NCBI GenBank assembly: GCA_937915885.1
Contig: CALGGP010000370.1
Span: 1 to 23,678, forward strand
Source: an uncultured Selenomonadales bacterium
GTDB taxonomy: Bacteria; Bacillota; Negativicutes; Selenomonadales; Selenomonadaceae
DNA length: 23,678 nucleotides
Reading direction: 5' to 3'
A program made the translations under genes and the position numbers. The notes beneath the pieces were generated by a model. The model was not told the DNA's origin and made no database searches. It saw only the letters and a list, made by a program, of their open reading frames with translations. Below, one piece after another: positions 6,127-12,318 of this stretch (its first letter is position 1; each line of letters starts with the position of its first letter).

Positions 6127-6160
6127 TAATTCCTAATTCCTAATTCCTCATTCCTAATTA
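6127..6160. repeat. TAATTCC short tandem repeat
   Basis: Several units of TAATTCC (one variant TCATTCC) end in TAATTA. The same short array recurs at 11653-11685 and 14869-14894, each time between genes and next to a GC-rich element or terminator. Confidence 0.7.
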
Positions 6161-6205
6161 TCTTTTCGTCGGCTTCCTGCGAAGGGCGGCTCTTTTTTAT
6201 TCTCG

Positions 6206-6246
6206 AATAAGACGGCATTGACTTATTTTTGTTTGAATGCTATCAT
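6206..6246 (+). promoter_or_regulatory. Efflux operon promoter with overlapping inverted-repeat operator
   Basis: TTGACT (6218-6223), 17 bases, TATCAT (6241-6246) with TGC before it. An inverted repeat AATAAG-N10-CTTATT (6206-6227) overlaps the -35. The same inverted repeat with the same N10 (ACGGyATTGA) overlaps the promoter at 11134-11174. It is placed to act as a repressor site; the TetR-type gene at the end of this operon is the natural candidate (inference). Confidence 0.72.
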
Positions 6247-6275
6247 AGAAAAAATTTTTTGTCGGAGTGATGGCG

Positions 6276-7361
6276 ATGAAATTTGTGGTGCCGATCATTT
6301 TTTTGATCCTGATTGTCGGCTCATTGAGATACAGCAGCGGCGAGCCGACCGAAAAACTTGAAACAAAACTGCCGTTATCGGTTTCGACGGCGACGGTCGA
6401 GCGAAAGGAAAAATCCGATGAGCTGTGGTTCGCCGGCACGGTCGAGGGCTTGACTTCGGCGATCATCAGCAGTCGATACTCCGATCAAATTTCGGATGTG
6501 TACGTCGAAAACGGTCAGACCGTCCGATGCGGCGATGTTTTGTTCACCATCGACAGCAAAGAGTTGGAGAATAATGTGCGTCTCGCCGAAAACGAGCTCC
6601 GCAAGGCGCAAGTCAATCACGAAAATATCACCGTCAATCACTCGCGTCAAGAGCAGTTGTTTGAAATCGGAGCGGTGTCGCGAGAGACGCTCGATACTGC
6701 GGTCGTACAGTGGAAGACGAGCCGCGCGGATTTGGACGATGCACAGACAAAATTGCAGATCGCGCAAAAAAGATTGACGGACGCGACGGTGACAAGTCCG
6801 GTCGACGGCGTGGCGGCGAATAAAAAATTGACGCGCGGACAAATGGTCGCGGCGGGCGAACAATTGATGACGGTTGAGGAGATCGACGCCGTCTACGTGA
6901 CGATTCAGGTCGAGCAACAGTTCATATCCAAAATTCAGATCGGCACCGTCGCAAGCGTCAAGGTCGATGCTTTTCCCGATCGAACATTCGAGGGACGGGC
7001 GGCGGTGCTCAATCCCGTTGCCGGTCGCGACAACCGATTGTTTGAAGTAAAAATCCGCGCGGAGAATACCGAATTTTTATTGATGCCCGGCATGTTTGCG
7101 GAAGTTTTGATCGACGGGGGCGAAAAAATTTCGGCGCTCACCGTTCCGCGCGCGGCGGTTATCTCCGTCAAAGGGCAAAATTATATCTACACGTTGAAAG
7201 GCAATCGAGCCCAACGACGGCGGATCGAGGTCGGCGAATTGTTTGATGACGACATTGAAATTTTGTCCGGAGCGAACGCGGGCGAAGTCGTGATCGTCGA
7301 TAACGTTGACAAGCTAAAGGACGGCGACGAAGTTTTGATTCGCGGAGGCGATTTCGCTTGA
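6276..7361 (+). CDS. RND efflux periplasmic adaptor (membrane-fusion protein)
   Basis: A 361-residue adaptor linking an inner-membrane RND pump to an outer-membrane channel. One N-terminal hydrophobic segment (about 4-17, VVPIIFLILIVG) acts as signal or anchor; there is no lipobox Cys. The order is typical: a lipoyl half (VYVENGQTVRCGDVLFTID), a coiled-coil hairpin rich in Glu, Lys and Gln, the second lipoyl half (VTSPVDGVAANKKLTRGQMV), a beta-barrel (PGMFAEVLIDG) and a membrane-proximal domain. ATG 6276 is chosen because GGAG lies 8 bases before it; GTG and ATG slightly upstream are too close. Its stop overlaps the TTG start of the pump gene by two bases. No TolC-type gene is in the window, so the outer channel must be encoded elsewhere. 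Confidence 0.92.
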   Translation: MKFVVPIIFLILIVGSLRYSSGEPTEKLETKLPLSVSTATVERKEKSDELWFAGTVEGLTSAIISSRYSDQISDVYVENGQTVRCGDVLFTIDSKELENNVRLAENELRKAQVNHENITVNHSRQEQLFEIGAVSRETLDTAVVQWKTSRADLDDAQTKLQIAQKRLTDATVTSPVDGVAANKKLTRGQMVAAGEQLMTVEEIDAVYVTIQVEQQFISKIQIGTVASVKVDAFPDRTFEGRAAVLNPVAGRDNRLFEVKIRAENTEFLLMPGMFAEVLIDGGEKISALTVPRAAVISVKGQNYIYTLKGNRAQRRRIEVGELFDDDIEILSGANAGEVVIVDNVDKLKDGDEVLIRGGDFA

Positions 7362-10300
7362 GCTTACCGGAAATCAGCATTCGCCGCCCCGTGTTTGCGA
7401 CGGTAATGACGTTGGCGTTGGTGATGATCGGCGTCGCGAGCGTTTTTCGCATGAACGTCGAAGAATATCCGAACATGTCATTCCCTTACGTCACGGTGCA
7501 AATAACTTTCGAGGGCGCGCGCCCCGAGCAGATTGACAGTCAGATCACTCGAAAGGTCGAGGAAGCGGTCGGCGAATCGAAAGGCATAAAACACATCACG
7601 TCGATATCGAAACAAGGAGTGGCGGAGATCGGCGTCGAGTTCAATTTGGAAATCAATCCGATCGAGGCGACGCAAGACGTGCGCGACAAGTTGAGCGCAA
7701 TCCGCGCGGAACTGCCGACGGGAATAAACGAGCCGGTGGTGGCGCGCTACGACATGCACGCCGAGCCGGTCGCGGCGCTCGTGTTGACTTCGGACGTTTT
7801 GACGCAACGCGAGCTGTCGATCATGGTCGACGACCAAATAAAACCGAGCCTGCAACAAATTGCGGGCGTCGGACAATTAAGCATCTACGGACGGGAAGAA
7901 CGCGAAATTCAATTGTTGATGCGCCCCGAAAGTTTGCGGGCGTTTTCGTTGCCGCCGACGGAGATATCGGATAAAATCTCGAAAGCGCTGAAAGAAATTC
8001 CCGGCGGAAATTTGGAGGACGGCGCGCAAAGATTATCGGTGGTCACGCGCACCAATATTGAAACGCCGAGAGATTTTTCCGAGCTGATGATCGCGGAGCG
8101 CAATCGGGCGCCGATTTATTTTCGACAGATCGGCGAGGTGAAAGATGCCGTCAAGGATCGCGACAGCGTTGCGCGCTACGACGGCAAGCCCGCGATCGGG
8201 ATCGAAGTCGGCAAGCAATCGGGCGCAAACGCCGTCAAGGTCGCCGAAGCCGTCAAGGTCGAGCTGACAAAAATACAATCGGAGCTGCCGACGGACGTCT
8301 CGATACAATTGATCAGAGACGACGCCGCCCGCATTCACGAGTCGATAAACGACGTTTGGCTCAACTTGATATTGGGGAGCATCTTTGCGGTGTCGGTGGT
8401 GCTGTTGTTTTTGGGCGATGTGCGGAGCACGCTGATAAGCGCGTTGACGATACCGACCTCGTTGACGAGCGCGTTTTTCTTCATGAACGCGGCGGGCTTT
8501 ACTCTGAACACCATGACGATGTTGGGCTTGTCGCTCGCGATCGGCTTGCTGATCGACGACGCAATTGTCGTGACAGAAAACGTAATGCGTCACGGTCGAC
8601 AGGGTAAAGAGGCGACGCGGGCGGCGGCGGACGGCACGAACGAGATCGTGTTGGCGGTGACGGCAACTTCGTTGAGCGTCGTCGCGGTGTTTCTGCCGTT
8701 GGGATTTATGTCGGGCATCACGGGCGAATTTTTCAAGGAGTTCGGCTTGACGATAGTATTTGCGGTGATGCTGTCGCTGTTCATCTCATTTACTTTGACA
8801 CCGATGTTGGCGTCGAAATTTTTGCGGCTCGACGGCTCGAACGGAGGATATCTTTACAGGCGCCAACGGATTTTCAGCCGACGGTTCGATCGATTGGCGG
8901 AGCATTATTCCGTTTGGTTGAAAAAAATTCTTGAGCGACACAGAAAAAAAGTCGCGGCGACGGCGTTCGGATTGTTTTGCGGCAGTCTCGCGTTGTTGCC
9001 GCTTTTGGGGACGGATATGATGCCGCCGACCGACAAAGGACAATTCACCGTCAAATACGAAGTGCACGAGGGAATGTCGCTCGAGGCGAAAGAATTGTTG
9101 TCGCAACGAATGACGGCGATATTGTTGAACACCGCAGGCGTGGCGCATGTCTTCGCAACGAACGGCACGACGGGCGATCAGGAATTGTTTGTGACGCTCG
9201 TCGATAAAAGCGAACGCGCATTCGGACAATCGGAAATCATTTCGACGATACGGCGGGAGCTCAACGCGCTGCCGGGGGTGTACATCAGCGTCGAGGGCTT
9301 GACGGACATGGGCGCAAAGCCCGTCGGTATTTCCGTCAAAGGCGCCGACATAAATTTATTGGGCGAGGCGTCGGAGCGGATCATTCGGCTGTTGGAAGGC
9401 ATGGACGGCGTCATCGACATAACGTCGACGTATCGCCCCGGCAGTCCGCGTCTGTCGATCCTGCCCAAAGAAAGTCGCGCGCACGACTCGGACGTTTCAA
9501 ACGAATCGATCGGAATGACGGTCGGGATAATGTTGGAAGGAATCAAGCTCGGCAAATTCAACGACGCCGAAGAGCAGGTCGATGTGCGCTTGCGATTGAT
9601 TGACAGCGGGCGCGAACGTCCGAGTCAACTGAACATGATCGAAGTGCCGACCGCGCGGAGCGATGAAAACGGCAACGCCCGATTGATCCCGCTGTCGTCG
9701 GTGGCGAATTGGAAATACGATACAACGCCTTCGGCGATCAATCGCTACGATCGACAAAAGGAAGTGCGCATATCGGCGAATCTCGACGGTTTATCGTTGG
9801 GCGAGTTTGAAGATAATTTGGCGCGAGAGCTTGAAAATGTCGAGTTGCCCGACGGAGTATATCTCGACAACGCGGGCGAGGCTGAAGAGATGGACGATAT
9901 GATGCGCGACATGCTGACGGCGTTGATCATGTCGGTGGCGTTCATCTTCATGGTTTTGGCGGCGCAATTCGAGAGTTGGAGCGAGCCGTTCACGATCATG
10001 GCGGCGCTGCCGTTGGCGTTTATCGGCGCGCTGTTGGGCTTGTTGATTTTCGGCAGTCAACTTAGTATGATATCGGGGATCGGGATATTGCTGTTGATGG
10101 GATTGGTGACGAAAAATGCGATCCTGCTCATCGACTTTGCGAAAAATCGGATCGCCGACGGAATGAATTGCGACGAGGCGTTGACGGCGGCGGGTCGCAT
10201 TCGCTTTCGACCGATTTTGATGACGACGCTTGCGATGCTCCTCGGGATGTTGCCGCTTGCGCTGTCGATCGGACCTGGCGCGGAGGCGCGAGCTCCGATG

Positions 10301-10447
10301 GCGCATGCGATCCTCGGCGGGCTGATCACGTCGACGCTTTTGACATTGGTCGTAATCCCGTGCCTGTATTCTTTGTTGCACGGTTTGAAAAAACGAAAGG
10401 AGTGCGGAGCTTGGCATTCGACAGAGAAGAATTGCTGCGAAAATTGA
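7358..10447 (+). CDS. RND multidrug efflux transporter, AcrB/MexB-like (HAE1 type)
   Basis: A 1029-residue inner-membrane proton-driven pump of normal length with the two-fold repeat of six helices plus a large periplasmic loop. The proton-relay acids are present as IGLLIDDAIVV (Asp 400 and 401), and the partner Lys is in the GLVTKNAILLIDF segment in the second half. The FxGxxPExID motif FEGARPEQID is at 51-60, and the N-terminus, with EISIRRPVFATVMTLALVMI, is typical. The start is TTG at 7358, with GGAGG nine bases upstream; TTG-A overlaps the adaptor stop, giving tight coupling. The likely substrates are drugs, dyes or toxic lipophiles, not readable from sequence. Its last 37 bases overlap the regulator gene in another frame. 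Confidence 0.95.
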   Translation: MSLPEISIRRPVFATVMTLALVMIGVASVFRMNVEEYPNMSFPYVTVQITFEGARPEQIDSQITRKVEEAVGESKGIKHITSISKQGVAEIGVEFNLEINPIEATQDVRDKLSAIRAELPTGINEPVVARYDMHAEPVAALVLTSDVLTQRELSIMVDDQIKPSLQQIAGVGQLSIYGREEREIQLLMRPESLRAFSLPPTEISDKISKALKEIPGGNLEDGAQRLSVVTRTNIETPRDFSELMIAERNRAPIYFRQIGEVKDAVKDRDSVARYDGKPAIGIEVGKQSGANAVKVAEAVKVELTKIQSELPTDVSIQLIRDDAARIHESINDVWLNLILGSIFAVSVVLLFLGDVRSTLISALTIPTSLTSAFFFMNAAGFTLNTMTMLGLSLAIGLLIDDAIVVTENVMRHGRQGKEATRAAADGTNEIVLAVTATSLSVVAVFLPLGFMSGITGEFFKEFGLTIVFAVMLSLFISFTLTPMLASKFLRLDGSNGGYLYRRQRIFSRRFDRLAEHYSVWLKKILERHRKKVAATAFGLFCGSLALLPLLGTDMMPPTDKGQFTVKYEVHEGMSLEAKELLSQRMTAILLNTAGVAHVFATNGTTGDQELFVTLVDKSERAFGQSEIISTIRRELNALPGVYISVEGLTDMGAKPVGISVKGADINLLGEASERIIRLLEGMDGVIDITSTYRPGSPRLSILPKESRAHDSDVSNESIGMTVGIMLEGIKLGKFNDAEEQVDVRLRLIDSGRERPSQLNMIEVPTARSDENGNARLIPLSSVANWKYDTTPSAINRYDRQKEVRISANLDGLSLGEFEDNLARELENVELPDGVYLDNAGEAEEMDDMMRDMLTALIMSVAFIFMVLAAQFESWSEPFTIMAALPLAFIGALLGLLIFGSQLSMISGIGILLLMGLVTKNAILLIDFAKNRIADGMNCDEALTAAGRIRFRPILMTTLAMLLGMLPLALSIGPGAEARAPMAHAILGGLITSTLLTLVVIPCLYSLLHGLKKRKECGAWHSTEKNCCEN

Positions 10448-10935
10448 CGTTGGCGTTGGCACTCAACCCCGGCATGACGATGACGGAGCTTGCCGTCAAA
10501 ACGGGCATCAGCAAAGCCAGTCTGCATCGGATTTACGCGACGAAAGAAAATCTGCAGAACGTCATCGTTGAGCGGCTGAAAAAAATCCCCGTCGAGCTCG
10601 GGCTGATCATCGACGGGGCGCACGAAAATTATTTGGGGGATTTGCGGGATTTGATATCGGTGCTGTACAAAAATCGGGCGTATATTTTATTCATGTTCCG
10701 CGACAAAATTGACGATGCGGAGTGGAAGAGGTGCGAAGAAAAGCTGACGGATTTTTTCCGTGAGGGGCAACGGCAGGGCATTTTGAGTTCCGATTTTACG
10801 GTCGAGATGATGGTGTATATATTTTCGGGCATGTCGACTTGGATGATGGGCTTGCAAGCGGAGCGCGATGATTTGTCGGAGCGCGAAGTCGAAGAAATAA
10901 TTTTTAAGGCGCTCCTCAACGGCATAAAAAAATAA
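10411..10935 (+). CDS. TetR-family transcriptional regulator of the efflux operon
   Basis: A 174-residue cytosolic DNA-binding protein. A helix-turn-helix lies at about 22-45 (MTMTELAVKTGISKASLHRI), followed by YATKENL, the usual start of TetR helix 4. The rest is an alpha-helical ligand domain without recognisable motifs. The start is TTG: AAAGGAG lies 8 bases before it, and the in-frame GTG 9 bases earlier would abut the ribosome site. It overlaps the pump gene by 37 bases and so is made together with it. It probably represses its own operon through the AATAAG-N10-CTTATT site at 6206-6227 and the copy at 11134-11155 (inference from position). Its last eight codons and stop are copied at 11115-11138. 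Confidence 0.87.
   Translation: MAFDREELLRKLTLALALNPGMTMTELAVKTGISKASLHRIYATKENLQNVIVERLKKIPVELGLIIDGAHENYLGDLRDLISVLYKNRAYILFMFRDKIDDAEWKRCEEKLTDFFREGQRQGILSSDFTVEMMVYIFSGMSTWMMGLQAERDDLSEREVEEIIFKALLNGIKK
10911..10935 (+). repeat. Direct repeat flanking element copy C (left copy)
   Basis: GCTCCTCAACGGCATAAAAA plus AATAA, the end of the TetR-type gene, recurs at 11115-11138 with one A fewer. The two copies bracket the whole of repeat copy C. Confidence 0.85.
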
Positions 10936-11114
10936 TTTTTGAGCCCGCCCGTTGTCAACTGAGTTGCCGAGCAGGAAAGGGCGCCGCCGCCGCTCCCGCC
11001 CTCCGAGCACGGCGCCCAAATTTTTTTTTTGCGATTCCCACCCGCGTCGGCGGCGCCGTCCTTTGTTCACATCGGAGGCGTCCAACGGAGAATGCGGCGC
11101 CTGCCCCCGTGTTA
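10936..11114 (+). repeat. Dispersed palindromic element, copy C
   Basis: The core starts at 10979 with GGGCGCCGCCGCCGCTCCCG, closes CGGCGCCC at 11010-11017, then has a ten-base T-run and the CGATTCCCACCCGCGTCGGC module ending near 11057. It shares GTCCTTTGTTCACATCGGAG (about 11058-11080) with copy B. Left of the core is an unrelated-looking GAGCCCGCCCGTTGTCAACT stretch. Together with the following promoter this fills the 287-base gap before the next gene. Confidence 0.8.
10979..11030 (+). terminator. Terminator-like hairpin in repeat copy C
   Basis: GGGCGCCG (10979-10986) and CGGCGCCC (11010-11017) can pair, followed by AAA and ten T residues. It is well placed to end efflux operon transcription after the regulator gene. 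Confidence 0.55.
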
Positions 11115-11138
11115 GCTCCTCAACGGCATAAAAAATAA
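11115..11138 (+). repeat. Direct repeat flanking element copy C (right copy)
   Basis: A second copy of the last codons of the TetR-type gene, GCTCCTCAACGGCATAAAAA plus ATAA, lies immediately before the operator of the 119-residue gene. Confidence 0.85.
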
Positions 11139-11174
11139 GACGGTATTGACTTATTCAAAATGACGTGGTATGAT
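11134..11174 (+). promoter_or_regulatory. Promoter of the 119-residue gene with the shared inverted-repeat operator
   Basis: TTGACT (11146-11151), 17 bases, TATGAT (11169-11174) with TGG before it. The inverted repeat AATAAG-N10-CTTATT is at 11134-11155, overlapping the -35 exactly as at 6206-6227. An AGGAGG ribosome site precedes the ATG at 11223. Confidence 0.75.
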
Positions 11175-11222
11175 ATCGAAAATAAATCAATGGTGTCTTA
11201 AAAGCACAGGAGGTATACTCTC

Positions 11223-11582
11223 ATGAAAGTATCAAGTGATGTTCCGAAGGCGGAGAAGCCCGACGTCGATATTACATTGAGTCAATCGCCCAAGTCCGAA
11301 AAAACGACGAACGCCGACGATTATTTTAACCCGAAGGATCGCGTCGACATATCGAATGAAGCTCGCGAACTGCAAGCTCGAGCGGACGTAAGATTGGTAA
11401 AAACGCCGGAAAAAATCGAAACGGCTCAGAGGACGGAGCAGAGCGATCAAAATCGGCTGAATTTGATTGCGTCGAAGATCATGCAGGGGCAAAATGTTTC
11501 GCCGTCGGAGGAACGCACCTTGAAGGAGAGTAATCCTCAACTCTACGCGCGCGCGAAGGCGAAGGCAAAACTCGTCGGTTGA
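11223..11582 (+). CDS. Small hydrophilic protein of unknown function, possible efflux co-regulon member
   Basis: A 119-residue charged protein with no Cys, no signal peptide and no membrane segment. NPKDRVDISNEARELQ (about 37-52) resembles the DKVEIS-EAKELQ stretch found in FlgM and some other flagella-related small proteins, but the rest does not look like FlgM. The C-terminal part, RLNLIASKIMQGQNVSPSEE then a segment ending LYARAKAKAKLVG, is helical and basic. AGGAGG precedes the ATG at good spacing, and promoter and ribosome site are both strong, so it is probably well expressed when derepressed. Because its promoter carries the operator seen at the efflux promoter, it probably responds to the same signal (inference). 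The product name must stay hypothetical. Confidence 0.8.
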   Translation: MKVSSDVPKAEKPDVDITLSQSPKSEKTTNADDYFNPKDRVDISNEARELQARADVRLVKTPEKIETAQRTEQSDQNRLNLIASKIMQGQNVSPSEERTLKESNPQLYARAKAKAKLVG

Positions 11583-11615
11583 TTTTTGAATCAAAACAAA
11601 TTATGACGACGGAAA

Positions 11616-11655
11616 ATTAAAAGGGCACCTCCGCAGAGGCAGCCCCTTTCTTTAA
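11616..11655. terminator. Bidirectional terminator between the 119-residue gene and efp
   Basis: AAAGGG (11620-11625) pairs with CCCTTT (11644-11649), and inside it CCTC pairs with GAGG around CGCA. A T-rich tail CTTTCTTTAA follows on the plus strand and TTTTAATTTT on the minus strand. The genes on either side converge, which fits. Confidence 0.85.
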
Positions 11656-11685
11656 TTCCGCATTCCTAATTCCTAATTCCTAATT
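11653..11685. repeat. TAATTCC short tandem repeat
   Basis: Four TAATTCC-like units, with a GCATTCC variant, run up to the efp stop. The same array type occurs at 6127-6160 and 14869-14894. Confidence 0.7.
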
Positions 11686-11690
11686 GCCTT

Positions 11691-12248
11691 TTACGCGCGC
11701 TCGATGTAATTGCCCGTCCGCGTGTCGATGCGGAGCACGTCGCCTTCGTTGATGAACAGCGGCACACGCACATCATAGCCCGTCTCCAATTTCGCCGTCT
11801 TAGACGCGCCCGTCGCCGTGTTGCCTTTCACCGCCGGCTCGCACTCGATCACTTTCAACTCGACACTGTTCGGCAACGTCACACCCAATAATTTTCCGTT
11901 GAAGCTCTGAACGTTCGCTTCCATGTTCTCCTTCAGGAAGTTGAGCGCCGACCCGAGTTGATCCTCCGTCAGTTCGATCTGATCGTAAGTCTCGGTGTCC
12001 ATGAAAGTATATTGCCCGTCCGTCTCGTAGAGGAATTGCATCTTCCGACTCTCGAGACGCGCTTGCGGCATTTTTTCATTCGGATTGAACGTGCGCTCGA
12101 CCACCGCGCCCGTCTCCACATTTTTTATTTTCGTTCGGACGAACGCCGCGCCCTTGCCCGGTTTGACGTGTTGAAAGTCAACTATCTGCCACGCCGCGCC
12201 GTCGATTTCTATCGTCAGCCCCGTCCGAAAATCAGTACTGCTTATCAT
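11691..12248 (-). CDS. efp: Translation elongation factor P
   Basis: A 185-residue protein that rescues ribosomes stalled at polyproline by inserting between the P and E sites. The N-terminal KOW-like domain carries the conserved loop VKPGKGAAFV, and Lys 32 of this loop is the residue modified in EF-P family members. Two OB domains follow; the last contains the family signature region with ETGYDVRVPLFINEGDVLRI. The frame is open seven codons further up, but ATG 12248 has AGGAGG seven bases before it. It is monocistronic, with a near-consensus promoter upstream and the bidirectional terminator downstream. No EF-P modification enzyme is in the window. Confidence 0.97.
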   Translation of the reverse strand: MISSTDFRTGLTIEIDGAAWQIVDFQHVKPGKGAAFVRTKIKNVETGAVVERTFNPNEKMPQARLESRKMQFLYETDGQYTFMDTETYDQIELTEDQLGSALNFLKENMEANVQSFNGKLLGVTLPNSVELKVIECEPAVKGNTATGASKTAKLETGYDVRVPLFINEGDVLRIDTRTGNYIERA

Positions 12249-12274
12249 CAAATCGCCTCCTATTGACAAAACGA

Positions 12275-12303
12275 ATTATAATATCCGTGTCAAGTTCAGT
12301 CAA
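12275..12303 (-). promoter_or_regulatory. Near-consensus promoter of efp
   Basis: On the minus strand TTGACT (12298-12303), a 17-base spacer and TATAAT (12275-12280) match the housekeeping consensus at 11 of 12 positions. ATTATAAT is self-complementary, so a TATAAT is also present on the plus strand at 12277-12282 for metH, but without a clear -35. Confidence 0.82.
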
Positions 12304-12318
12304 CAGGGAGGTTTTGTT

